Assembly: GCA_017590115.1 (NCBI GenBank)
Contig: JAGGNK010000002.1
Coordinates: 19,371,415 to 19,435,414, forward strand
DNA from: Montifringilla adamsi
Lineage: Eukaryota > Chordata > Aves > Passeriformes > Passeridae
Length of the DNA stretch: 64,000 nucleotides
Direction: 5' to 3'
A program made the translations under genes and the position numbers. This document shows, piece by piece, positions 1-11,700 of the stretch. Each line of letters opens with the position of its first letter. Within the stretch, counting starts at the first letter, position 1. The notes beneath the pieces are model-generated. The model did no database searches, was not told the DNA's origin, and worked only from the letters and a program-made list of their open reading frames with translations.

Positions 1-305
1 GGGAGTAGTGCCAAGGTGTCTGTAGCTCCATCTTGCCCACCACAAGCCCCAAACACACCATGGCATGTTGCAGCTGGATGTGCTCTGATCAAGGGCATTT
101 TAGGAAACAATCAATGAGATTTTTCAATAATATCAATATAGTGTAAAAAGAATACAGTATGAAAAAGGGCAAAGGGCCTGTGCTACACAGCCTAAAAGTA
201 AAGGGCACCCATGGTTTTAAAAAAAATCTTGGGGTGAAGCTCTGTGTGTGATTGGGAGCCCCTCTCCTTCTTCAGTGGGATCTTTATCCACCCAACAGTA
301 TGTAC
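1..305 (-). other. Start of CD40LG intron 2 (no further exon seen)
   Basis: The intron after exon 2 runs off the left edge. I see no TNF-homology coding sequence, no acceptor followed by a plausible exon and no repeat here, so the third exon must lie outside the window. Confidence 0.7.
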
Positions 306-443
306 CTTGCACTGGATGTTCTGGAAGCCCTTTATGACCTTTTCACAGTCCAATAATGTTGACTTCTGACCTTCTGCTGTCTGACATTTCTGTACTTTCT
401 TCAGGAAGATGTAATCTTCATTAAAGCTCAACACCTCTTCCAT
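306..443 (-). CDS. CD40LG: CD40LG coding exon 2 (stalk)
   Basis: 138 nt, residues 53-98, encoding MEEVLSFNEDYIFLKKVQKC onward and ending NIQCK. The acceptor is CTGTTGGCAG|ATG at 443/444 and the donor GCAAG|GTACAT at 305/306. Both boundaries are phase 0, so the exon joins exon 1 in frame. Confidence 0.95.
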
Positions 444-2460
444 CTGCCAACAGAGGAGAGAAGGGAGGGTCAATGGGATGTTAGTAGGAAATCTGCAACA
501 GCTGGCAGAGCCATGTTGCATTCCTACCAGCAATAAATCCAGCCTGGGAAGCTCAGGGTCGGATGTTCAGCACTGGGATGAGATGGGTAGACAAACCGTG
601 GGCAACAAGATCTCCCACCAGACACCCAGCACAGCATCTGTGCCCTCATCCACTGGGAATTGAACCCATGAGATTCACCCTGAATGGCAATGCTAGGTGA
701 CAGGAGGATTGCTCAGGATCTATTTTCTATCATCTTGATAATTTAAATATCCATCTCTGACTTCTTCTAAAGAAACAGAAATCACAGTGGGTGGCTCCGG
801 GGCTCGGCCTTTGCAGGTCCTTCCCCAATGGCCTCAGCCGGCAGCTGGGATGCTCACTCAGCCCCTCACTGCCCTGTCCACCCAGAGGGGTTTTAAATTT
901 TTTCTACTCGCTTATTGACTAAAAGCGCTGCTAGCAAAATAAAACTTGGAGGTTGGAGATGAATTGTGCCAAGATCTTCAGATTAAAAAAAAAAAAATCA
1001 GAAAGCCAATAAGAAAATAATGAAATGCATCGAAATACTGATTTTTATATTTACACGTGTTTGGTTTGGTAGGGGTTTTTTTGTTTTGTTTTTGGTTTTT
1101 TGGGTTTTTTTTGTTGTTGTTGTTGTTTGGTTTTTTTGGTTTTTGTTTTTTTTTTTTTTTTGTTTGTTTGTTTCTTGTCAAAAAACCCTAACATTCAATT
1201 AAATGGTAAAGAGGAAGTGCAGCTGGACATGAAGGCACACAGCCAGAGAGCTCAGCACAGGTAGCAATAAGATATGGAGGATCAGATTTGAAGCCCTGCT
1301 ACAAGCTCTGAAGGCAACTGAAATCTTCTTGCCACCTGTGTCTGCATTTCAGCTGCCTCTGATCCTCGGCCATGTCTCCCTGTAGTCACATTTCCCTCTG
1401 CCAGAGACCCTCTACACATTTCTTCATGGGAACCTGCAACCTGCATGCAGTGAAGTCCGCTTCCAGCCCTCTGATATTAAAGCCCCTCTAGCTCAACATT
1501 GTTCTCCACCCTTGTAGATCAAAAACCACACATCTAAATTTCAATTTAAGTTGAAACGACACATGTAAAAATCAGGAACATCCACCGTATCAATGTATCA
1601 GGCAAGAAAAACACATTCTGGGTTTTAGCCACATATTTCTTTAGCTGGCAGTCATTTCTGGCTTGAAGGAAAGTAGCTTTAGATTGGTGATTTTAGGCAT
1701 CATGCAGTGCAGCTGCAGCGATACCAACCTCAAAAACAGCTTGCTGGACTTTAACTTTTTGGTAGATATTGTCCCAAGTATGAGACAGGATCACTAGTAC
1801 TGTGTACCTTCAAAAATGGAGGAAGTACTAAGGTCCAGTCTTTTCTTCCCTAAACTGCAAGACAGCACCTGAAGTGTTATGTTGATAAAATCACCGAAAC
1901 ATGAAAAAAATTTTATTTCTGGACCTTTCATCCTCTCAGTTAATGTCACAGTGCTACTAAGTGCTACAAAATCAGAAAAACCACCACCAAGCCTAAAACA
2001 GCCACTTAAATGTCTAAACCACACCCTCTTGTCCTCAGACTAGCCATCAGCTAGCAGATTTATTCTAAATGTCTCTTGGCAATTGGTCATTCTTTTTTTG
2101 TCAGCAAAGGGAACAGATCTCCCACATATGTCTCATGGCAAATTAAAGCAGAAATGAGAACATGGCTGTGATAAATGATACTACTGCCTCCATTCAGTGG
2201 TCAGCACCATATTCATCCTCTTGGTGAGCAGATCTCACCAGACCCGAAGTCAAAGCATGCCAGCAATCCAGCAGGGACAGAGACAACCTTCTCTCTCCAC
2301 TTACCTTATCTATCCTCATGTGAAGATACAAACAGAAGAGCACAGTCCCAATGGTCTGCACTACAATAAATACAGTGAGGAAGGCCATGAACATTTTCAT
2401 GGTGCCAGGAGATGTGCTGCTGATGGGACGGGGTGCCTCAGGGCTATACGGTTCGTTCAT
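306..2460 (-). CDS. CD40LG: CD40 ligand (CD154), first two coding exons; gene continues past the left edge
   Basis: CD40LG is a type II membrane TNF-family cytokine of activated T cells (thrombocytes too in birds). It engages CD40 on B cells and antigen-presenting cells to drive class switching and maturation. Exon 1 (2305-2460) starts at the ATG at 2460 and gives 52 codons: a short cytosolic tail beginning MNEPYSPEAPRPISS, then a hydrophobic signal-anchor at about residues 24-47. Exon 2 (306-443) gives 46 codons of extracellular stalk with two cysteines (CQT and LDCEK). Both are phase-0 exons with good splice sites (AAG|GTAAGT; TTGGCAG|ATG; AAG|GTACAT). The protein closely resembles chicken CD40L as I recall it. 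The trimer-forming TNF homology domain lies in later exons outside the window, so this is a truncated view of an apparently intact gene. Its neighbour VGLL1 is upstream on the same strand, as in mammals. Confidence 0.95.
444..2304 (-). other. CD40LG intron 1
   Basis: 1.86 kb intron bounded by GT (2304) and AG (444-445). Apart from the T/G-only low-complexity tract at 1072-1173 it holds no recognisable gene or transposable element. Confidence 0.85.
1072..1173. repeat. T/G-only low-complexity tract (102 nt) ending in GTTT repeats
   Basis: The plus strand consists solely of T and G over this stretch, with GTT and GTTT units and a run of T near 1146-1161. On the coding strand of CD40LG it reads as an A/C-only tract. 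It makes meaningless overlapping ORFs on both strands. Confidence 0.9.
2305..2460 (-). CDS. CD40LG: CD40LG coding exon 1
   Basis: 156 nt, residues 1-52: cytosolic tail, signal-anchor helix and the first extracellular residues (HMRIDK). The start ATG at 2458-2460 is chosen because it opens the conserved MNEPYSP N-terminus. The donor is GATAAG|GTAAGT at 2304/2305. An in-frame upstream extension exists but shows no family resemblance and would destroy the short tail typical of CD40L. Confidence 0.95.
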
Positions 2461-2700
2461 CCTCCGTGCTCGTTGCTGGGGCTCCTCCAAATGCGCTGCT
2501 TGCAAGTAGCATGAGAACTGTTGCACGAGCGCCTGCTGCTCAGGGGATACAGGGTGCAGCAACCTACACTTCCTGGAAAAAGCTCTTCGTAGTGGGTAGG
2601 TTTGTTCACTACCATCTCCCAGAACAAACAACAACAAAAAAGTTGCTTAGACTTTCTTCTCTGTTGCACTTCCATGCTTTTTCCTACTGTTCTACCAGAA
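2461..2700 (-). promoter_or_regulatory. CD40LG 5' UTR and proximal upstream region
   Basis: The 240 bp immediately upstream of the CD40LG start. No clear TATA box is visible on the minus strand. A palindromic TTCCTGGAA (STAT GAS-type, TTCNNNGAA) lies at 2570-2578 and overlaps a GGAAAA NFAT-type core at 2575-2580, about 110 bp from the ATG. NFAT control of CD40LG is established in mammals; use of this avian site is inference from sequence alone. Confidence 0.45.
2570..2580. promoter_or_regulatory. Overlapping GAS (STAT) and NFAT-type motifs
   Basis: TTCCTGGAA is a perfect GAS palindrome and its right half reads on as GGAAAA, an NFAT core. The pair sits about 110 bp upstream of the CD40LG start codon. 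Such short motifs also occur by chance. Confidence 0.35.
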
Positions 2701-5700
2701 ACAGAGAAAGGTTCTTATTTTGTATATTCATATCTGCCCTTGAATCACTCAAAAATATTCCCTGGTGAGTTTTTTTTACTGTTGTGGATAAAGGTTTTGT
2801 GGCAAGTTGCCTTAAAAGAAATGTACACTGAATACAAGTACAGAGCTGCTGAGCAGTGCTGTGGGCTGCCAGGGGCTGGGAAGCACTCAGAAATTTGGTT
2901 GTTTCTCAAAAGGGGAAGAATGGCTTTTTCCTTTTGATTTCCTCTAAGAGAAGGATGATTTCTGCAGTGAAGATGCTTGGCTGAGGCAGGTGGGTTGTGC
3001 TGGTTTCTGCTTTCCCTTGTGCTCCCCCTGGGTGATGTCTCTGCCTGGATAGGCTGGATGATCTGGGAGAAAGGACCATCTGTACAGACACTGTAAGCCT
3101 GGTGTGGGCACAGCTTTCATGCTCCTCAGCAGACAATGGGACTTCGAGCTTGGTGCTTGGCTATTAGTTTGGACAGACAAGTTTTAAGCAGCTTTCTTGA
3201 TACCCTAGTGAGGTGCTCACCCTGTACCCAAGGGCACAAACCATCTCATACCCTGTCCCACTTACCCCTGTTACCTGTACCTATGTACCTAGGCATGAAA
3301 AGGGCTGTTGGGAATGCCAGATACTCCAGCCAGCTTCTGACCTCCCAGTATCACTGCCATGCAACTTTGAGAAACCCATGTCCCCTCTACATCCTGACCT
3401 CTCTCGAGCTGGCTGCAGGAGGTGAGGTCCTGCCCCCCAGCTCTTCAGGAATCCAACATTCATGAGTACATGTAACGCTGCTAAAATAATATAACAAGTA
3501 AATACTAGGGGGTCCTCATTGCTTGCAACAGCAGACAGACCTAATTTTCTCCATGTAAAGAGAATAAATGTGGGTGTTTGTTGGGATGCAGAGGAGGGGG
3601 GCTGCAAGAATATGTTGAGGACTGGAGTGCTGGTTTGAAGGCTTCATCAACCATCATGCAGAGTTGTTTTGAAAGTGGCATGCTAGAGGAGATGTTCTTA
3701 TCAGATGTGCACACAGCCAATACAGGGTTGGATCCTGTTGGTGGGGAGTGCTGAACAGGTCCTGCTTGCCAGCACCCCCAGGAGAGGAGGGTACACAGTG
3801 CCTTTTGGGGCTGCTTAGAGCATTGCAGGATGGAATCCAGCATCTGCTTTTCCTATCTGCCTTCTCTCCCGCATCCTGCTCTGTGCGGTTAAGGTGCTGT
3901 GAGCTGCAAATGCAAATGCTGGTAACAAAGCACAAACACCTCTGCAACTGAATCAGCGTTTGACCTTAGCAGGTCACTGTGCTCCTAAATATAACATCCT
4001 AATCACAAGTGTGGGATGGCTCCAGGGTCTTTGTGGGCAACATTTGAGTAACAGGCTAGAGGATGCCTTGGGGTTGCGGCCCTGGCTGGTGCTTTGGAGT
4101 CTTGTGACCCTTCAGCTTGCCAGGACTGTCACACCTCTGCAGAGAGGGGTTGGGCTCATCCTTTGGGAAGAGGCTGCTGGCTCTGAGGTCAGCTCCCCTG
4201 CTGCCTTCCAGAGGAGAGAGCAGCCACTGAAGTCCCTCCCCTTGAGTGCCCTTCCTCTGAGGGCTGCCTTGCTGCTCAGCTCACCAGGGCTTTCCAGTCT
4301 CCTCAGGAGTGTCGTCCCAGTGGCAACAAGGTGACCTAAGCAGTTCTGGGAATACATTAGTTGTGTCCCCAAAGAGGGTCTCCTCAGCATCACTGAGCTT
4401 TAGACCTGGTCCCTCAGGCTTGCAGCTCTGCTGTGCAGAGGACCAAGCCCCACACAGCCTGGGGCCACTGCCAAGTGCCTGATTTTATTTCTTTTTGTCT
4501 TAAAATTGCCATAATCTTAGGAAAGGCCAAGCCTGGTCTCCTCTCAGGCATCTGGTCTGACATCAAGCTCCTGCATACTGTCCCTATCATGGCAAGTTTG
4601 TCACAGGCAGAAAGCCATTTGAAAATCCCCAATAATACTCCAGACAGCTGAGGACCACGAGGCCACAGTGGGGAGCAGCACCAGCTCCCCAAAGTTGTCA
4701 TGCTTTGCCTTAGCCCCATCACATTCACCAGCATTTTCCAGGGCTCTTTAGAGTTTCCTCTAAATTTAACACTTCTGGGGGATGTCACTAAATTACATGA
4801 CAACTCATCATTTAATACTGTTCCCAAATGTGTTGGGACAGAGGCTGTGGTTTGAAACCACAGTGCTGAGTGTTGCAGAGAGTTTTTGCACAGCTATTCC
4901 TGAGCCCTGGCTTTCTCCAGTCGACAAAACCTTTCCAAAGACATTTCTGCAGAGCCACCTGCTTCACCGAAATGAGAAGAACCTGTAGGAAATGTTGAAA
5001 AGCCCAAGCATGTCACTGGTCCTGTTGCATGCTCCTTGACGGAGGCTGGAGCCTTAGATGGGCTGACAAGTTTGGTGAGGAGGATGGGGAAGGGATCCAG
5101 TTTTGGATGCCCAGCACAAAACACCACCGGTTGGCCACTGGTGCTGCAAACCAGGAAATTGAGTTGTTCCTTGGCAGCACCCGGATAGGAGAAACCAGGT
5201 GGAAAATATGACAGTGGGGATCCTGGCAGAGGTTCAGCAGCAGCAGTTCCTCTTCAGGAAACCATTGCTCCACACCAGCAATCGAGCCCCTTGCTGCTGC
5301 ACCTGGTCGGGGAGCAACCCTCGTGAGCTGTCCACTTTGCAGCACCTGGTCCTGAGGCTTCTACAGCTCAACCTGGACCACCACAGCTGTTCTGCCAGGA
5401 GTGTTGGATCAGACGGGAGAAGGTGACCAAGCCCTGTGGCAGGCAGACCCCCAAGGAGCCGTTCTGACACTGTGGCTGTTCAGAGCCAGGCAACCCAGGG
5501 ACCTGCTGCAGGGTATGTGAGGTCATTGGCCTCTTGGAGCATGCTCTATTGCCACCTCAAATGGATAGTGGGGATGGGGGGGACACATATCTGTGGCTGT
5601 TTGGCTGCTGTAGGAACATGGGGGAGCATAGCAAAGCAGGGAACACAGTCTTAGGGAAAGTGGGACATGATCCAGAGAGATGATGGGCAAGAAAGAGAGG

Positions 5701-8700
5701 ATCCAACACCAGAAGGAACAGTCTGCCTTCATGGGATAATCCCAGGGAAGATGGAAGTCACATCTTCACCTGGTGATGAGCCCATCACCATGAAACCAAC
5801 TGGGTTTTCTTTCACATCCCAAACTCTCTGAACGTAACCATACCCACCCACTTGTGGACCCAAACTGGTACAGTTCCTCCAGCCAGATAACCCCTGGGTG
5901 AGACAATGGGAAAATGTGATCCACTGCTTGCATTCCTATTGCCTGAGCTGTGGTATTTCCGCTGATCAGCAAATTGTCTCCATTCGTATTCGGGGTTCTG
6001 AGTTCTGTTTACTGAGAAAATATCCGGTTGCCTGCCCCTGTGATCTGTCAAAGGCTGGGAGCATCTCTGAAGGCAGCAAGGTGAAAGCTGCTGAGAAGAG
6101 AGTGATTTTTTGGGGTTTTTTGGGTGCACGCTGTGGTTTCTTGACTAGCTTTTTAAAATGTGATGCTTGCCCCACATGCTCTTTATAGTTAACAAAAGCT
6201 GGGTGTTGTGCAGTGCTAAGAACAATACACTCAAAAAGATTTTATTCTGAGTCAGAAAAGGAGTTTGCCTGCAATGCCGTGGGAGTGATGCAGAAAGGAA
6301 TCTATGAGAGAAACCTAAATTAAGTCACTTCAGGCCAGGGCCAGGGGCAGAAAGGAAATTTGAACTTTTCTGCCATTTGCTTTTTCACTTCTTTAGATTT
6401 TTCACTCTCCTGTACCTTCTGAGCTTTTATGTCTCCAGGACAATCCTACCATCAGAGAGGAAGAGGGAACAGAAATAGCCAGAGCACTGCAGAAAACATC
6501 ACCAGCATCCAGATAAGGAAAGGTTGAATTACAGCTTCTGTTCACTATCTACCTTAGTCAAATAAGATAAAATTCTTGGAGTCCAGAGCAGCAAGAAGCA
6601 GTTTCAGGGAGAGAAAAACATGTCAATGCTTGTGAAAGTCACATTCTCCTGTGGAAGAGAAGAGCACAATATGCTGGTTGTAGCCACCGTGGTGGCAATG
6701 GCAGACTCCAGCCCCATTGCTTGCCATGGTCCTCAGCCATAGAGAAACCCATGTGGAGATGAGCAAAAGTTCCAAGCTCCAGCAGATGTGAACACAGCAG
6801 GTAGATCATCTCAGATGTACAGTGTCATCTCCACTGCATTCTCCCTGCAGATATGAGAGAACATCTGCCCCTCCAGACATCTCTGCCACCGCCCAGAGCA
6901 GCAAAGAACAATAGAAATAGAGCAACAGGGGGTGGCACTGGGGTGCTGCTGTCCCTCTGAGCAACGCTGTTCCAAGGGTCACTGTCCCCTGTGCCCCTTT
7001 CCCTCCTTACCCCCTCACCTCCCTGCCCTTCTGTACAATCCATGGTTGCACCCCAAGCCAGCCTTTTCCACAGGGAACTGAGGTGGGTGGAGAGCAGGGA
7101 AGAGCAAAGAAACAAGCCCCAGTGACCCCACAGAGGATGGAGGGCCCCAAAGGGCATGTGGCTTTCATGCCACATCTGGGTGACAATGCCAGCCCTGCTG
7201 TGCTGAGCCACAGAGAGCACCTGGCCTCAGAACTGCTGATGCTGAGTTTTGTTTTAGCTGCGAAACCGCAAATGGCACTAGAAACTTCTTGCTGTGAAGA
7301 CTGCACCTACTTCTCCCAACTTCCTAAAAATAGAGCCCAGTGTGGGGAGGCCCACGGCCCCGGCTCTGCCAAACAAGCCCCTCTTGCCTGAGTCATGGTG
7401 GAAGGGAGCAGAACATCCCGTGCCTTCCCCCATTCTCGGTCAAGTGTTGAAAGCTGCTCTCCCTGCATGGGGTGCGGGGGCCTGCACCCATCAAAACTGC
7501 ACTGAAACACCCTGGCAAGGCTCTGCCTTTTCATGTTCTGAAAGGAGAAGGGAGGAGTGGGGGAAAGCAAAACCCGGGGTAGCTGCAGGGCTGGCAGTAC
7601 CAGCACTGCCTCCCACGGCGCGGTGCGATGGGTGGGTGGGGAGGGTCCTAGCATCACCTTTGCATCTCTCCTTTCTCCCTGCCTGTCCTGTTCTGCCAAA
7701 AAGGTAGACATAACTGCCTGTTCAGCATCTGTATGGGACACAAACAAAACAAAAGCCTTGGAAGGAGAGGGAGGATGCTGCCGTTCCTCTCCCCACTGTG
7801 CAGCTTAGCCCAGTCCAGCCACGACTGCAACTAGCTCCAAGAACTTGGTGGGCCCCACAAATAAACCTTGCCACTACCCAGCCTTGCCACAGTAGAGCCT
7901 CCTCAGCTCCCACCACCCCACTAGGGTCCCTGGCAACCAGCTGGGACATGCCAGTGGATCAAGGCATTGAGCCTCATGGACAGCTTCACAGCTTTTGACC
8001 AAAGTCCAGGAGGAGATGTAATGTGCAGCTCCGGGATGGACGGGATCCTAAGGATTTAGTGGGGGTTCGTGTCCTGCGAGGTGGGTAAGACACAACCTGA
8101 ACCAGCTGTCATTCTACTCAGCCTTTCTCTCCTTTCCCTCCCTCCACAGGTGGAGGTTTGCAGTGAGCCTTCACCATAGCTGAGTCCTGGGCTGGTCATG
8201 CCTGGTTATTCCACTAGGGCTGCACAGCGACACATCCTGCAGCAAGTCATCTGGATCCTGATTGGAAATTATCAAGACATGAGCAATCTCCTGAGGCAGA
8301 TTTGGCAGCCACTTGTTCAATCTTTTTCCTGTTTCTTCTCCATTACATCACAATCCCCCTGGCCAAGGCAATATTAATGCAAATTACTCATCTTTTCCCA
8401 AACATTTAACACAACAAGCTCCACAAGGCTCTCATCATAGGGCTTTCTTCACTGCTATAGGAATCACATCTGTGGCTCTTCACTCATCCCCTTTCAGTCT
8501 TTGCTGTCATTTCTCCTCTCTCCTCGTTGATCTTTGGATCCCCTGGGGGGCTTGTGCTCCAACCTCTGGATAACTAGGATCCTGTTGGGATCACACACAG
8601 CCCCAAGGTAAGCAAGAGAGAGTGACACTGCTGGAGATGAACCAGGCAGAGTGAGCAGTCAAAGGCGTGAGAGGCAGACTCAGGAACACTGCTCTGACCT

Positions 8701-11700
8701 GAGAGCTTAGGGGAGGAAATCCTCAGCTCCTACTTGGGACTAACCGACCCCATGGAGAAGGCAGCACCAGGGGCAGGTGGAAATTCACATGCAGCCATCT
8801 CATCTGTGAGCCCAACCAAGACACTGTATGCATGGTCAGAGGCAGCAAAACCAATCTTGAATCTCTTGCAAAGCAATGCAAAGGTAGAGCAGCGCTGTCT
8901 TCCATGCACATTTAGACACTGCAGTGGTGTGACACAGGCTTTTTGCCTCCAAACTGTAGGCCAGGGTGCTCTGAGCATGTCATGTTGGCATCACATGGAG
9001 TCCTTTCCCTACATGCTTCCACTCCTGTCTCAGCTGTGGCATGATGGTGGGAATGCTCAACCCAGCTCCAGCCTGAGCTTGCTCCTTGGTCAGGCTGAAT
9101 ACTTACGGCTCTGGGGCATTGTCTTGGTAACAAATCTCCCATAAAATCCCTGTGAACCCGTGAGAGGAACAGCAAAGAGCAGAGAACAACTCTGCCATCT
9201 ACTGATTCCTCCATCTCCTCTCCCTGCCTGATCTACATCTCCATCGCTGCCTCACACAGCCACCCGGAAAACTGTGGCTAACAATGAAGGGTCTCCATGC
9301 TGGAATGTGATGCCTCAGGAGATGCCAGGGAAGCCCTGCACACAAGCACACATCCTGCCTCACCTGCCCAGTGGCCTAGGGATGTAGCCACAGTTCAGGC
9401 TGCAGAGGTGAAAAGAGCAAAATAAAGCTGCAAAAGCTGTTGCTGACATAACATTGTTCTTTGTTCTCATGCCAGGGACAAAACCTGCTTAAAGAAAATA
9501 AGAAGTCTGGTTTCCATAAAACATGGATGTTTCAGGAATTCCTCAGGTGCAGATTTCCTTTGCAAGGAAGTGACACCTCATGATTGGCAAGTGTCTTGTC
9601 AAGGTTCACAATGGCTTTCCCCACAGTCCACGGGAGCAGGGCTGGCTCAGTGCGTACTCAGCCCAAACACTGGCAGCCACAGTGGGGAAGAGTGGGTGAC
9701 AGCCCCAAGCCAGCCTGACAGCCCTGACCAGAGTGGGTGCAAAGCCTGGGCTTGGGCTGAGTACTCACCTTGCTCAGCTGATTCTGCTGATGGCCAAAGG
9801 AGCATAGACAACCCCCAGACAGAAGAGACACATGTACAGACATCTGAGCAGCACAATGCCTTACAGAGCCATCAGAGGTGGCTCCAACCTGGGTGGATCA
9901 CAGCCAGCAAGGCTCTGACATGCAAGCAGGGCATCTCCAGAAGGATGCTGCAGCGCCAGCTCCTGCATCCTCCTGATGCTGGGAGCAAAGCTGCTACAAT
10001 TTCTAGGTACCAGAGGTTCTTACTGGCAGACAGAGGGTGCTTCTCGGAGCTCACTGTCTATTTATAGAGGCTTGGAGACCTCAGCTCATCTCACATTTAC
10101 CACAGGAGCCAGACGTGCATCCAGGTAGCATCTGCAGAGCACCAGCCCTTCTTGTATCCCCATGCCCAGCCAGTGGCTGGAACATGTGTCTGCTGCTTCA
10201 TCCTTGCCAGAGCTTTCCCATAAGATGTGAAAAAAAATTGTGTAGAAAAACCAGAGAAACATGGCTTGTTCAAGCACTCTGTTTCAGGAGATGATGGTGC
10301 TAAGAAAACCCCAAAACAGAGATGGTTTTCCACATGCAGGTCCCCCAGGACGGAGTCACACCAGAAGAACAAGTTTCTCATGGAGAAGACTCCTGAAAAC
10401 ATAACTCATGCACAAAAAATCAGACACAGGGCTATGTGCCTCATGAGTGAATGCTACTTATGGGTCCAGATCAGCACATCAAATTGCAGGGCCATGGGAT
10501 TTCAGTTTCTTTGCTGGTGCCCAGTCTCATCCAGAGTCCCTGGCAGCACATCCCCTTGGAACAGCCATGCCCTTACTTTGGCTGACGAGACCTGGCCTGG
10601 GGACACACAGATGCTTTTCAGGACAGATGTTTTGGTTACAGAGCATCTTTCTAATATGCCCAGCTGTTGGACATATTCTTCTCACTCGCTTGAATGAGTC
10701 ACCAAACCCCAGAGGCTCTAATTCTCTTTTAGTAGAAAAGCAACCTTATTTCAAAGTGGAAAACCTTTGGCCGAAAACCCCCTGCACCCCTGGAGGGAAG
10801 TATTACACAGAGGTGATACAGTCAGAGAGGCTTGAATGCTGGAATGGCCAGTTGCTGTAAAATACAGTGAAAGGAAAACCCCAGACACCCTGTTCAAGGA
10901 AAACACTACTGGCACTAAGCCTAAGGACAGGGAAAAAAGGACCATTTCTCCCCAGTGTTCAGGGAGGGGAAGATGAACATGCAACAATCACCATTTTGCT
11001 GAGCCACAAGAAAATCTACCCACGTAGGTACTGTGTTGTCATCTCTATGACAGTAATTGGGGGAACCATACCGGAAACTGGGTTCAGTGGTTGGACAGGA
11101 AGGAAGGCAAACCTAAAGCACATCCCAATCTATGCCCTCAGCATCAGCCTCCTTGCACCCCCCTGCAGGACATGGGCCAGCCAGGATGTGGATCCTGTTT
11201 GCCTTTGGGATCTGGGCGTATAGATGGAAAGATCTGGAAGGCAGGACACTCACTTTCTTTTGCTGCCTGTGTCTGGTTGCTTATGATATCTTAGATAAGT
11301 CACCTAGTCTCAGTTTCATCACTGGTGAAATGAGGCATCTGTGTTGCTAGGTAAAGATCCAGAGATATAAACAGCCAGATAGATTCAGGCTATATAGAAA
11401 AGAATCACTATGCTAGCTCTAATCTGCAGAGCAATATAATTTCGAAGTGTATTGTATCTCGAAGTGAGGCTGCAGGATAAGCAAAATATTTTTCCCCCCC
11501 CACGCTGAATATGTTTTGGACATGATGGTAATTTCAGAGTCATGTCCAAGCCCTTATGTCAAATTTTTTTCATCTTATCTTCCTGCCCTGTCTTGTTGAG
11601 TGGATGGGCAGCAAAATAAACCCACCACAAGGTCTCAGCCCTCCTATGAGCTACTCTTGAGTTCCTACTCTGCAATGCAGCTTCTGAGGAACATCACCGC

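Noticed and set aside
640..680. tRNA-like B-box segment (GGGAATTGAACCC)
   Set aside because: No A box or acceptor stem at the right spacing, so no tRNA gene is called.
2194..2637. Longer N-terminal extension of CD40LG exon 1 upstream of the chosen ATG
   Set aside because: The upstream residues show no similarity to CD40L and would destroy the short cytosolic tail; the ATG at 2460 matches the family.
9570..10067. 165-codon plus-strand open frame
   Set aside because: No recognisable domain, no splice context, and overlapping frames on both strands are equally open because the region is GC-richer. Treated as chance.
10227..10860. Overlapping 156- and 137-codon plus-strand open frames
   Set aside because: Two different frames open at once and no family resemblance; not supported as a gene.
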